In this document: positions 34,088-41,437 of the stretch, piece after piece | Layout: each line of letters opens with the position of its first letter | How positions within the stretch are numbered: position 1 is the first letter of the stretch | Source: Deltaproteobacteria bacterium | GTDB lineage: Bacteria; Desulfobacterota; Desulfobaccia; Desulfobaccales; 0-14-0-80-60-11 | NCBI GenBank assembly: GCA_030018495.1 | Contig: JASEFS010000029.1 | Coordinates: 1-47,067 of the forward strand | Reading direction: 5' to 3' | DNA length: 47,067 bases | Program-made: the position numbers and the translations under genes | Notes under the pieces: generated by a model | The model's database searches: none | The model's input: only the letters and a program-made list of their open reading frames with translations | Told to the model about the DNA's origin: nothing

Positions 34088-36280
34088 TTAGTAATAAGGG
34101 CCGGTGGGCGCCTGTTTAAATTTTTCCATAATTCCCGGAAAAATTATGGAAAAGCCGATGCGCTGGTCATCGGCACGATCGGTGTAGCTCAAGGCAATCC
34201 CCCAGCACTGGCGCTGAAATACCAGGCCGTACTGCGTCTCCAGCTTTTTATCCGTGAAAAAGGTATGCCGGGTGGTAATCCAGGTTTTCACCGACCGGAG
34301 CAAATCCAGGTAAGTGGCCACATTGATCTGGTTGGCGAAATCCTTGAGATAAAGATAGCTCACATTCAGATAATTGCGACGCTCCTTATCATAAAAAACC
34401 ATTTTTATGTTGGCCCGGTTAAATCCTTCCTCATAGGGGGATACACCTATATTTAAACCCAAAGTGAGCTGACGGGTAGGATAAAATTCCGATTCCGCGT
34501 AAAAATCCGCAAAACGGTTGTGAGGCAGATCGCCGCCCTCAAGGGACATGCTGCTGGAGTTGAAAAAGACGCCATGGGTGAAACGGAACCAGAAGATATC
34601 ATTGACGGTAACCTGTCCCTGAGGATTTTGGCTGCGCCGCAAAAGATTGCTGCTGAAGCCGTAGGTGATGGTATTGACCGCGCCCAGGGGATTATCCCCT
34701 TCCCGGACCGGCAGACTGCGGCTGGTTTCCGTCACCCAACCCAGGTCGAAGGGATCAAAATCGGGATAACGGCGCTCATCATAGCGGGGCATATTCCAGT
34801 AGGTGATTTCAGGGCGGATGAAGTGGCGGTAGGAGGTGGAGCTGCTGGCGCTATCGTAGTTCCGGGACCACATGGAGGAGGCGGAAACTTTTAAATCATA
34901 CAAGGTGCGTCCGAGATTGTCGCCGGTGGGGCCATCCGGGATGTGATTGTCCAGGCGGAAAAAGGTTTCCCTAAGGCCGGCGCGGGATTCCAGCGACAGA
35001 CCTGCCACCGGCTGTAGCTGGCACCAGAGTTGGGGATGCAGATCCAGGCGCTGGCCCGTTTGACCGTGGTTCTGGTAAAAATGGTTGTAGGAGGATTCCA
35101 GTTCCACGGAAAAAGGTCCCCATACCGGCCACATGAGCGTGGAGAAGGAGATTCCGGGCAGCCGGTTGTAAGGCCGCGGGTCGTTGCGCAGCAGTCGGTC
35201 ATAATAGCGGCCGTATGCCGTAAAATTCGCCCAGGAAAAATTATTACTGGCCAGCAGGCTGGAGACTCGGAACTTCACTTCTTCCTGTTCCAGGTTGCGG
35301 CCGAAATCAGAGGCTAAATCCTTAGAGTAGCGATTGAGAGCCTGGTAACCATAATTGAAATCCTTCAGATAATTGGCGTCACTGACCTTATCCAGGGTAA
35401 GCCGCAGGTTCCAGTCGCCCCATGTATGGTCGGCCATGCCGGAGGCCCAGTACCGGTTGGTGGTAAGAGCCCCCTCCCGCCGGTCGCTTAAATAGGTGAA
35501 CTGGAAATCGCCGATGGTTTGGCGGAAACCCCGGTAACGCAGGTTCAAGCCTTGCATATAGCCGCGGCCGGAAATGATGTTCTGGTAAAAAGTGGCGTCT
35601 GAGTGGTTGTTGATGGCCCAGTAAAAGGGAAGCTGCACCACTGCGCCGCCGGCTTTGTTCTGGGAGAAGAAAGGCATAAGAAAACCGGACTGGCGGGCCG
35701 TCCGCACCGGCAGGACCGCCACCGGGGAATAGAGCACCGGCACCCCGCCCAACTTGAAGAAGGTGTTTTGGCCGACGGCCCAACCGCCCGTGACTACCGT
35801 CAGCTTCCGGGTGGAGAAGCTCCAGACCGGATGATCAGGGTCGCAGGTGGTGACGGTGGCCTTTTCCACATAATAGGAATTTTCGCCGGTTTTGCGGATG
35901 AGGTCGCTGTTGACGTGAAAATGGTTCTGCTTGATGAAAAGTCTGGCCTGGTGCATTTCACCCGAGCGGGTGGCCAGATTGAAATAGCCGGCTTCGCCGG
36001 TGAAAATATCGTCCCCCGCCACCAGGACCACGTTGCCCTTGAGCGTGGCGATCTTCGTCACTTCGTTGACTTCGGCATAGTCCGCGGTCAGGCGCCGGTC
36101 GCCCTGCCTGATTTCCACCCGCCCCTGGGCGATATAGGTGTGCCGGTCGGCTTCATAGATGAGCTTTTCAGCTCTGAGACGCCAGGGCCCGCCTTCGGGC
36201 GCGAACAAATCCAGTTCCTCGGCCTGCGCCGGACCGATCAGGAAAACCAGGAGGAGCAAGGTGCACAAGCAGGCCCGCAT
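34088..36280 (-). CDS. lptD: LPS-assembly outer-membrane protein LptD
   Basis: From the ATG at 36280 the protein has 730 residues and begins with a clean signal peptide (MRACLCTLLLLVFLIGPAQA). An OstA/LptA-like beta-jellyroll follows (about 25-135, with AEKLIYEADRHTYIAQGRVE and LTADYAEVNE). The LptD barrel domain comes next, with VPVLYSPVAVLPVR, QSGFLMPFF and many aromatic amphipathic strands. LptD with LptE inserts LPS into the outer leaflet. A 14-codon upstream extension to a TTG is possible, but it derives from repeat-like DNA. The conserved cysteines of E. coli LptD are mostly absent, so disulfide maturation probably differs. It is the first gene of the lptD-ugd-hldE run. Confidence 0.9.
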   Translation of the reverse strand: MRACLCTLLLLVFLIGPAQAEELDLFAPEGGPWRLRAEKLIYEADRHTYIAQGRVEIRQGDRRLTADYAEVNEVTKIATLKGNVVLVAGDDIFTGEAGYFNLATRSGEMHQARLFIKQNHFHVNSDLIRKTGENSYYVEKATVTTCDPDHPVWSFSTRKLTVVTGGWAVGQNTFFKLGGVPVLYSPVAVLPVRTARQSGFLMPFFSQNKAGGAVVQLPFYWAINNHSDATFYQNIISGRGYMQGLNLRYRGFRQTIGDFQFTYLSDRREGALTTNRYWASGMADHTWGDWNLRLTLDKVSDANYLKDFNYGYQALNRYSKDLASDFGRNLEQEEVKFRVSSLLASNNFSWANFTAYGRYYDRLLRNDPRPYNRLPGISFSTLMWPVWGPFSVELESSYNHFYQNHGQTGQRLDLHPQLWCQLQPVAGLSLESRAGLRETFFRLDNHIPDGPTGDNLGRTLYDLKVSASSMWSRNYDSASSSTSYRHFIRPEITYWNMPRYDERRYPDFDPFDLGWVTETSRSLPVREGDNPLGAVNTITYGFSSNLLRRSQNPQGQVTVNDIFWFRFTHGVFFNSSSMSLEGGDLPHNRFADFYAESEFYPTRQLTLGLNIGVSPYEEGFNRANIKMVFYDKERRNYLNVSYLYLKDFANQINVATYLDLLRSVKTWITTRHTFFTDKKLETQYGLVFQRQCWGIALSYTDRADDQRIGFSIIFPGIMEKFKQAPTGPYY

Positions 36281-36686
36281 AATGCCGTTTTCGGTATTCG
36301 GTTTCTCAGTCCTTCGCTTCAAAAAACATTCAAAATTTCATAACCTGACAGACAGCCGGGTCTCGGGTGGAGAAGGAAAAGACTGCTCAGGCAATGGAAT
36401 CGACGAATGATAGCACATGGGCAGGAGCCTCGCAAGCGGTCTCCAAGAGGGCAAACCCTTTAGTATTTCGAGGAAGCCGCAGAAAAAACTTACCTGAAAG
36501 GTTCCCCAACCTGCTGGCGATTGCCTATTTGAATCAAAACACAAGTTTATTCAACGAGGTATTGGCAGGCAGGGTTCTTTGCGCGCCGCTCAACAGAACC
36601 GGAGTTGCATGGCTCCGGACACTGGCATATAATTTGACCAGTTTTGCCATAAACCGAGACCACGACATTAACGACCAAATTCCAAC
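36281..36686. other. intergenic between lptD and the tRNA-Arg fragment
   Basis: This 406-bp gap holds the divergent lptD promoter region (not resolved by eye) and the native tRNA promoter at 36605-36633. Near 36286-36320 the degenerate sequence CCGTTTTCGGTATTCGG resembles the 7-bp repeats found elsewhere. I support no gene. Confidence 0.5.
36605..36633 (+). promoter_or_regulatory. sigma-70 promoter of the interrupted tRNA-Arg
   Basis: TTGCAT (36605-36610), a 17-bp spacer and TATAAT (36628-36633) form a near-ideal housekeeping promoter. It lies 54 bp before the 5' half of tRNA-Arg at 36687. It was probably the promoter of the intact tRNA before the element inserted. Confidence 0.7.
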
Positions 36687-36728
36687 GCCCCCGTAGCTCA
36701 GTAATGGATAGAGCAACGGATTCCTAAT
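36687..36728 (+). pseudogene. tRNA-Arg 5'-half, left attachment site
   Basis: These 42 bp are identical to positions 43183-43224 of the complete tRNA-Arg(CCT), from the first acceptor base to the anticodon loop. The 3' half is missing; element DNA follows. It is the left att core and keeps the original tRNA promoter upstream. Confidence 0.93.
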
Positions 36729-36736
36729 GCTATCAG

Positions 36737-36773
36737 GCCCCTAAGTGAGATTGTCAGGAGAGCACTTAGGGGC
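36737..36773 (+). terminator. perfect 11-bp hairpin just inside the element
   Basis: GCCCCTAAGTG (36737-36747) pairs perfectly with CACTTAGGGGC (36763-36773) around a 15-nt loop, followed by TTGATTTTATT. It lies 8 bp after the tRNA half and would probably end, or cap, transcription from the orphaned tRNA promoter. The T-tract is interrupted, so termination is plausible rather than certain. Confidence 0.6.
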
Positions 36774-36837
36774 TTGATTTTATTAGATAAGAGTAAATCA
36801 GGCATAGCTCTTGCACAAAGCGGTATTACCGGCGTTT

Positions 36838-36860
36838 TAGACACCTATATGGACACCATG
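36838..36860. repeat. 23-bp end repeat, left copy (candidate integrase arm site)
   Basis: This is identical over 23 bp to 43113-43135, in the same orientation. It lies about 110 bp inside the left att core, while the other copy lies about 50 bp inside the right att core. An arm-type recombinase binding role is inferred from position. Confidence 0.65.
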
Positions 36861-36923
36861 CCCGGCCCCTCTGAGTCAGGTATCATAAGGCCCTTAGCCC
36901 AAGAGAGGGCATAGCAGAGACAC

Positions 36924-36985
36924 CACAGGCGGCAACTCCCACAGACCACACCCCCACAGGCGGCAACTCCCACAGACCACACCCC
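36924..36985. repeat. two perfect 31-bp tandem repeats
   Basis: Units 36924-36954 and 36955-36985 are identical, each containing GGCGGCAACTCCCACAGACC. Only two units exist and there is no spacer structure, so this is not a CRISPR array. Its role is unknown. Confidence 0.9.
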
Positions 36986-37161
36986 CACACCCCCGGCCCC
37001 CGGTACAAGCCCGGCCCCCGCCTGAAAAGCTGATTTTCACCCGTAGGCCCCTGGCAAGTTTTCTCTCCCATTCGCCACGTTTGCGGCGGCGCTTACCACC
37101 TGAAAAATAACAGGTGAATCAGTGGGTTACGGGAAAAGACGAGTCAAAAAACGAGTAGACC

Positions 37162-37190
37162 TTGACAACGGCGGTCATTTGAGGTAAGTT
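37162..37190 (+). promoter_or_regulatory. sigma-70-like promoter before the first HTH gene
   Basis: TTGACA (37162-37167), a 17-bp spacer and TAAGTT (37185-37190). The -35 is perfect and the -10 is weak. The start would fall near 37197, immediately at the base of the hairpin-terminator at 37198. Confidence 0.55.
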
Positions 37191-37197
37191 TTGAACA

Positions 37198-37232
37198 CCC
37201 GCTCAGAAGAAATCCTGAGTGGGATTTTTTTT
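37198..37232 (+). terminator. intrinsic terminator directly after a promoter (attenuator-like)
   Basis: The stem CCCGCTCAG (37198-37206) / CTGAGTGGG (37215-37223) has 9 pairs including one G-U and an 8-nt loop. It is followed by A and eight T residues. It lies between the promoter at 37162 and the HTH gene at 37269, so transcripts from that promoter should stop after about 35 nt unless relieved. Confidence 0.8.
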
Positions 37233-37268
37233 GCCCTAAATTTTAGTGCCAAAGGAGGCAATAACAAA

Positions 37269-37478
37269 GTGGAGAACGGCGGCAATGGTAATGTGGCGGG
37301 GCGGCTGCTTAGTGTCAAAGAGGCGGCGGCATACCTGGGGCTTTCAAAGCAAACCGTTTACAATTGGCGATCCCAAGGCCGTGTGGCCTATGTGAAATTA
37401 GGGCGGCGGGTGTTATTCCGGCCCGCTGACCTGGACAAGCTCATTGAGGGCGGGCTTAAAGAAGTGAGGGGCTGCTAA
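37269..37478 (+). CDS. excisionase-like helix-turn-helix protein (HTH 1)
   Basis: This 69-residue protein uses GTG 37269, which has AAAGGAGG 10 nt upstream; the frame extends further but overlaps a terminator. After a Gly/Asn-rich start comes a MerR/excisionase-type HTH_17 domain: LLSVKEAAAYLGLSKQTVYN, then WRSQGRVAYVKLGRRVLFRP. The final segment supplies the wing. Such proteins direct excision or repress element genes. Its stop overlaps the next start (TAATG at 37476), so the two are translationally coupled. A promoter and terminator pair upstream suggests attenuation control. Confidence 0.85.
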   Translation: MENGGNGNVAGRLLSVKEAAAYLGLSKQTVYNWRSQGRVAYVKLGRRVLFRPADLDKLIEGGLKEVRGC

Positions 37479-37966
37479 TGGCTGCCCTTCCTCTTGCCCC
37501 CATTGCTATTGGGCTGACTGTGGCTTCCGGTCTTGTCTCCGGTGTGGGGCAGTTTATGACCATGCGGAGTCAGGCGGCGGCGGCTGAGTACAAAGCCGAA
37601 GTCGAACAGAGACAGGCCGTGGCAGCCCGGCGCATGGGTGACATTGAACAACAGAAGCTCAGAGAGGAAGCCAGAGCCTTGCGTGGCCGTCAAATGGCCC
37701 TCTACGGTAAGTCAGGCGTAGAGCTTGAGGGCAGCCCCCTCCTGATCATGGGGGAGTCGGCCTACAGAGCAGCCCGTGACGTGGCAGTTGCCAGAGAGAG
37801 TGCTCAGTGGAATGCCCGGCTGTATGAGGCCCAAGGGCAGATTTACAGCATGGGGGCGGACACACTGAATAAGGGGGCGGGCTTCGCCTTGGGGGGGTCA
37901 CTTCTGACCACTGGGGCAAGTGCCTTTTCCATGGCGAAAAAGACAGGAGTGCTCCCAAACTATTAG
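37478..37966 (+). CDS. phage internal-virion-protein-like (T7 gp14-type) protein
   Basis: This 162-residue protein starts with a hydrophobic, Gly/Ala-rich helix (IAIGLTVASGLVSGVGQF). An Ala/Gln/Glu-rich coiled coil (about 30-75) follows. The segment LRGRQMALYGKSGVELEGSP then continues with a MGESAYRAARDVAVARE stretch, and a second hydrophobic Gly-rich region (GFALGGSLLTTGASAF) lies near the C-terminus. This arrangement, and the pattern of a chain that becomes GRQ..L...GV.L.GSPL, is characteristic of small phage virion-core or internal proteins. The assignment is by pattern memory, not search. No other structural gene is in the element, so it may help a satellite use a helper capsid. Confidence 0.6.
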   Translation: MAALPLAPIAIGLTVASGLVSGVGQFMTMRSQAAAAEYKAEVEQRQAVAARRMGDIEQQKLREEARALRGRQMALYGKSGVELEGSPLLIMGESAYRAARDVAVARESAQWNARLYEAQGQIYSMGADTLNKGAGFALGGSLLTTGASAFSMAKKTGVLPNY

Positions 37967-38068
37967 TGCCAAAGGGCAGAGGGGGCGGGGGGAAGCATCC
38001 AGGCGGGCGCATCACCTAACACCGTGGCCCTATCCCCCGGCCCCCCACTGACAAGGAGAATACTATCA

Positions 38069-38491
38069 ATGGCCGCATATCTGGCCGGGAAGGTCACACC
38101 GGCCCCTGAATGGCTGATATTCTTTAGGTTCGCTAAAAAGCATTGCTGCAACTACTCTGCCACAGGCCCGATGCAGAAGCGGCACTATTGCTGGTTAGGC
38201 CCACCAAAAACCGATAATATCTGTGTCCTCTTATCGGGCGGCTCTTGCAAGTGGTTCAGAGAGGCCGTCCTGCCTCTGGACAAGGCTCTTGAACAGGAAT
38301 GGGAACGGCTGAGACAGCTTGCCTCAGACAGCAGCCCTCTGCCCTGGACTAAGCGGGAGCGGGTTTGCCTCTGTGGGGAGAGGTTCGTTCCCCGCTCTAA
38401 CAGGCAGCTAAGGTGTGAGCAATGCAGCAAGGCGCACCGGCAAGAACAGCTTAGGAAGGCTAAGAGAAAACAGAGAGCAAAAGAGGTCTAA
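38069..38491 (+). CDS. Cys-rich protein with C-terminal zinc-knuckle motif
   Basis: This 140-residue protein starts at an ATG with AAGGAG upstream. The N-terminal half has scattered cysteines (C26, C27, C41, C52, C60) around CWLGPPKTDNICVLLSGG. The C-terminal part has a clear zinc-binding pattern C100-x-C102 then C116-x2-C119 (VCLCGERFVPRSNRQLRCEQ, then C119), followed by a very basic Lys/Arg tail. Similar CxC...CxxC modules with basic tails occur in phage and plasmid nucleic-acid-binding proteins. No specific family is recognised. It lies between the virion-like gene and RNase H, 195 bp before the latter. Confidence 0.7.
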   Translation: MAAYLAGKVTPAPEWLIFFRFAKKHCCNYSATGPMQKRHYCWLGPPKTDNICVLLSGGSCKWFREAVLPLDKALEQEWERLRQLASDSSPLPWTKRERVCLCGERFVPRSNRQLRCEQCSKAHRQEQLRKAKRKQRAKEV

Positions 38492-38686
38492 CTGTCAACA
38501 CTTAGAGCTTCCAAGTACCTATTATCATTATGGAAAAAAGGGGCATTTTCGACACCCCTGTGGGTTACTATTCGTTTCATTCTCTAAGTGATGACATAGC
38601 CCGTGAGACGTTGCCATGAGGCGTGAGAATGGGCTGCATCCCCGGCGTGGCGACTACCCCTCCCGGCCCCGGTGAAAGGAGAATCA

Positions 38687-39112
38687 ATGGACAGTGGCGG
38701 ATGGTACACCCTCTATGCGGACGGCGCTTGCCGGGGGAATCCCGGCCCTGGGGGAATCGGCGCTGTGCTCATGGCCCCTAACGGTGTGCTCACGGCTGAG
38801 GCAGCGGAGTATATCGGCCCCGTGACGAATAACATTGCTGAATGGCAGGCCCTCATTATGGGCTTGAGGCTTGCCCTTGAGCATGGAGTCCGCAAGCTCC
38901 ATATCAAAATGGATTCACAGCTTGTGGTGCGCCAAGTGACAGGGGAATATGAGGTTAAGAAGCAACACTTGAAGCCCCTCTATACTGAGGCCATGGGCTT
39001 GCTCAGGCGCTTTGCCGACTACCGCATTGAGCACATAAGGCGTGAGGATAACGGGCCGGCGGACGCTCTGGCAAATGCGGCCATTGACAAGGCAATGCGG
39101 GAAAGGAGTTAG
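38687..39112 (+). CDS. ribonuclease HI-family protein
   Basis: This 141-residue protein starts at an ATG 5 nt after AAAGGAG. The catalytic carboxylates are in place: D12 in YADGACRGNPG, E52 in NIAEWQALI, D76 in KMDSQLVV and D126 in NGPADALAN. The length and the GNPGPGGIGAV loop match the short RNase HI-like (RnhA/RNH) class that lacks the basic protrusion. It cleaves RNA in RNA-DNA hybrids and could process replication primers of the element. It ends one base before the PrimPol-like gene, whose ribosome binding site lies in its 3' end, so the two are coupled. It appears fully active, unlike its neighbour. Confidence 0.92.
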   Translation: MDSGGWYTLYADGACRGNPGPGGIGAVLMAPNGVLTAEAAEYIGPVTNNIAEWQALIMGLRLALEHGVRKLHIKMDSQLVVRQVTGEYEVKKQHLKPLYTEAMGLLRRFADYRIEHIRREDNGPADALANAAIDKAMRERS

Positions 39113-39113
39113 C

Positions 39114-40223
39114 ATGGCGAAGCGGGTATATATGCCAGTGAGTACAGACCCGGATACATTTATCCCTGACAACCTTGACACTTGCGCCAAGTGCGCACCT
39201 GTTCCCCCTCTGCTATTTCCCCCGAAAATAGACAGCATTCCGGGTGAACTAAGGCTGCGGCCCCAGTGGGTAGGCTTCACGTGGCCCGGCAAGAAGCCTG
39301 TGAATCCGGCAACCGGGAAGCGGGCTAAGACAAGTGAGCCTGGCACATGGGGCGGCTTCAATGAGGCCGTGGAACTGTGGCAGGCAGGCCGGGGGAAGGG
39401 CATCGGCGGCGTGGGGTATGTGACCTCCCCCGATGATCCTTTTTGCGGAGTCAACCTGAATGATTGCCGCAACCCGGAAACAGGGGAGATTGCACCTTGG
39501 GCTGAGGCCATAATCAAGCGGCTGAACTCCTATACTGAGATAACCCCTTCCGGCTGTGGGGTGCTTATCCTGGTAAGGGGAAAGCTGCCCTTTACCAGAG
39601 GGCGGAAGGCCCGGAGTCAGGGCGGCGGCGTGGCGATGCACTGTGGAAAGCATTACTTCGCCATTACCGGGCGGCATCTGCCAGGAACCCCTATCCTCAT
39701 TCATAATCGCCAAAGTCGGCTTGCGGCCCTCTATTGGGATAGCCTCAGTTGGGAGAGGGAAGCGGCAACTACCTCAGCAGCCTCACAAGCCCCCGGCCCT
39801 CACCCCGGCCCTCACCCCGGTGAAGGCTCTCCCGGCCCCCTCAGTAGAGAGGAATTGAAGTCATTGGCCGGGACTTTGCGGCGGCATAGGCGTGAAACGG
39901 CGGACATTGAGTACTACCTGCAAGCTCTGAATCGGGCGGGCGGCTCTCTAACAGAGGATGACATTAGCCGCATTGCCCGAAGCATCGGGAAGCGGCCCCC
40001 TGGATTGACGTGGAAGGGTGATCCACAGGCGGCAAGGCAGGCCCTTGAGAAGTTAGGGGGCGGGCGCAAGTGGGTAGGCCCCAAGGAGCTAATAGGGCAG
40101 ATTATGGCTGACCAGAATTGCAGCGAAAAAACTGCAAGGGCGGCTATCGCCAAAGCTGCTAATTATCCCTTCCGCTACATAGTGAAGGGGAAGAATGGCC
40201 GCAAGGGGTATAAGCTGAGGTAG
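39114..40223 (+). CDS. PrimPol-like protein with substituted catalytic motifs
   Basis: This 369-residue protein starts at an ATG with AAAGGAG upstream. Residues 45-205 follow the phage primase-polymerase pattern: LRPQWVGFTW, GIGGVGYV, then GVNLNDC (112-118), SYTEITPSGCGVLILVRGKLP (split: SYTEITPSGCG, VLILVRGKLP) and AMHCGKHYFAITGRHLPGTP. In active relatives these read G[VI]DLD, SGxGxH and MYDxGRYF. Here Asp-x-Asp is Asn114-x-Asn116, the His is Leu151, and the third-motif Asp is Cys177. The C-terminus (about 260-369) is helical with a winged-helix-like end (QNCSEKTARAAIAKAA). There is no helicase domain. Catalytic loss is inferred; nucleic-acid binding may persist. Confidence 0.75.
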   Translation: MAKRVYMPVSTDPDTFIPDNLDTCAKCAPVPPLLFPPKIDSIPGELRLRPQWVGFTWPGKKPVNPATGKRAKTSEPGTWGGFNEAVELWQAGRGKGIGGVGYVTSPDDPFCGVNLNDCRNPETGEIAPWAEAIIKRLNSYTEITPSGCGVLILVRGKLPFTRGRKARSQGGGVAMHCGKHYFAITGRHLPGTPILIHNRQSRLAALYWDSLSWEREAATTSAASQAPGPHPGPHPGEGSPGPLSREELKSLAGTLRRHRRETADIEYYLQALNRAGGSLTEDDISRIARSIGKRPPGLTWKGDPQAARQALEKLGGGRKWVGPKELIGQIMADQNCSEKTARAAIAKAANYPFRYIVKGKNGRKGYKLR

Positions 40224-40728
40224 TGGTAGTTGCCACGTTGCCGCCCAGTGAATTTATGCACATTTATGCAGGGATAAGCGAATTTATACGGATTTAAGTG
40301 TATAAAATTCAGGCGGGAAATAATGAACATAGGTGCATTACAAAAGAATCGTGGAATTGCTGAGGAAATCGCTAACCTCTTGATATTAAAAAACATCAGC
40401 GAAATCTAAAATATGGCAGAAATATCAATGACTTATGTCTTATACTCGTTAACACGGTTATAGTATCATAACATATTGGAATCATAGCAGAAATTAGCTT
40501 TTTGGCGATTCAATCTCCGTTATGGTATTTGGGCCAAGGCCCGTTTACCGGAATTTACCTGTTAGCGAAGTGCAGAAGTGCAGTATTACAATAATAGCAT
40601 ATTCTTTAGTGCAGAAGTGCAGTTTAGCATATTCTTTACTCCTAATAGCATAAATGCTATTAGGACACGGGAAGCAAGTGATCTGAACGGCGGCGGTAGT
40701 TTCCAGCGGTAGTTTCCACGGGGGAAAA
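40224..40728. other. AT-rich noncoding region, candidate replication origin
   Basis: This 505-bp AT-rich gap follows the PrimPol-like gene in an otherwise GC-rich element. It contains repeated ATTTATGCA/GAATTTAT motifs at 40250-40290 and the iteron-palindrome cluster at 40569-40664. A 28-codon frame at 40323-40409 has only a weak GGCGGG site before it and is not called as a gene. Confidence 0.6.
40569..40664. repeat. iteron-like repeats and perfect palindrome
   Basis: The 16-mer AGTGCAGAAGTGCAGT occurs at 40569-40584 and 40608-40623; each is itself a pair of AGTGCAGW units. TAGCATATTCTTTA occurs at 40595-40608 and 40625-40638. A perfect palindrome, CCTAATAGCAT-AA-ATGCTATTAGG, follows at 40641-40664. 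Ordered direct repeats next to a palindrome in AT-rich DNA suit an origin or an operator for the HTH gene 65 bp downstream. Confidence 0.85.
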
Positions 40729-40926
40729 ATGGAACGAATTGAACAATACCTCAGCACGGCGTATGTAGCAACCATGATGCTTTGCAGCCCCACCACTGTT
40801 GTTAGGTGGATAAAGGCGGGCAAGCTCAAGGCCGTGAGGGTAGGGAAGCGGGGGCGCTATCGTATCCCCATGTCTGCTTTGGAGGCCCTGACCATGCAGC
40901 CAATAGGGGCGGGGGAGGGGCGGTAG
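40729..40926 (+). CDS. excisionase-like helix-turn-helix protein (HTH 2)
   Basis: This 65-residue protein starts at an ATG preceded by GGGGGAAAA. It is almost entirely an HTH_17 domain: YLSTAYVATMMLCSPTTVVR forms the helices, with WIKAGKLKAVRVGKRGRYRI as the recognition and wing part. The W-x-x-x-G-K-L pattern is shared with the third HTH gene and differs in detail from the first. It follows the iteron and palindrome cluster, which may hold its operator. Repressor, excisionase or replication initiator-accessory roles are all possible. Confidence 0.82.
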   Translation: MERIEQYLSTAYVATMMLCSPTTVVRWIKAGKLKAVRVGKRGRYRIPMSALEALTMQPIGAGEGR

Positions 40927-41437
40927 TTGCCGGGCGGGAGATACAAGGCCCAATCCCTCCCGAAAATGGAAAATGACCTGAAGGGGGTAGGTTGGGTAGG
41001 CGTTACCACCTGGGGCGGGGCTTGGGGGCGGGCGGGGGTATGGCCCGGAGTCCCAAAGCCATATATCCCCCTCGCCTAACCTATTGATATTATGGGATAT
41101 TCTTTGCGGACAGTGGCAGACAGGCGCTAACCCGCATGGTTAAGCGCAAGTGCATGGGTTCTGTACCCACAGCCCCGGCACTATTGAGAATAATTCGCAA
41201 TAAGGGGAGGCGTGGCTTGCCTGGGTAAGACATATCCCTATCACACCTTGCCCAAGCTGACATTGATCTTTGCCCCTCTGCCCTCATGTGAGGCATCAGG
41301 AGAGGCGATCTTTTGCAGTGAAGGGTAAGGGCAGGCTTGACGCTCTCAGGCTTCTGAAATGAGGGGGTGACAAAAAATGCTTGACACGGATGGAAACGTA
41401 TGGTAATGTAGCTACCAGTAAGAGCAAGGAAGCCAAT
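40927..41437. other. 511-bp noncoding gap with structured stretch
   Basis: I support no gene. The first 110 bp are very G-rich. Around 41125-41190 there are nested inverted repeats (GCGCTAACC...GGTTAAGCGC and TGGGT-TCTGT-ACCCA) that could fold in RNA, but no tRNA or known RNA is recognised. The promoter of the third HTH gene is at 41381-41409. Confidence 0.5.
41381..41409 (+). promoter_or_regulatory. sigma-70 promoter of the third HTH gene
   Basis: TTGACA (41381-41386), a 17-bp spacer and TAATGT (41404-41409), with an extended-10 TGG before it. A palindrome GTAGCTAC (41408-41415) spans the start region and could be an operator. The ATG at 41438 lies about 22 nt after the predicted start. Confidence 0.68.

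Larger units (their letters stand above)
36729..37161. other. left-end noncoding region of the element
   Basis: I support no gene in these 433 bp. Contents: the 11-bp hairpin at 36737-36773; a 23-bp sequence (36838-36860, core ACACCTATATGGACACC) repeated exactly at 43113-43135 near the right end; two perfect 31-bp tandem repeats (36924-36985); and an inverted repeat CACCTG-N8-CAGGTG (37097-37116). These are the kind of sites expected for recombinase arm binding and regulation at an integrated end. Confidence 0.7.

Noticed and set aside
36924-36985. Tandem repeats considered as a CRISPR array
   Set aside because: Only two units without spacers and no cas genes nearby.
40323-40409. 28-codon open frame in the AT-rich island
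   Set aside because: Too short, weak ribosome binding site, no similarity seen; the region is better explained by repeats and an origin or operator.
41120-41200. Nested inverted repeats resembling part of a tRNA
   Set aside because: The putative T-loop lacks the conserved TTCRA sequence and no acceptor stem or anticodon arm can be assembled.
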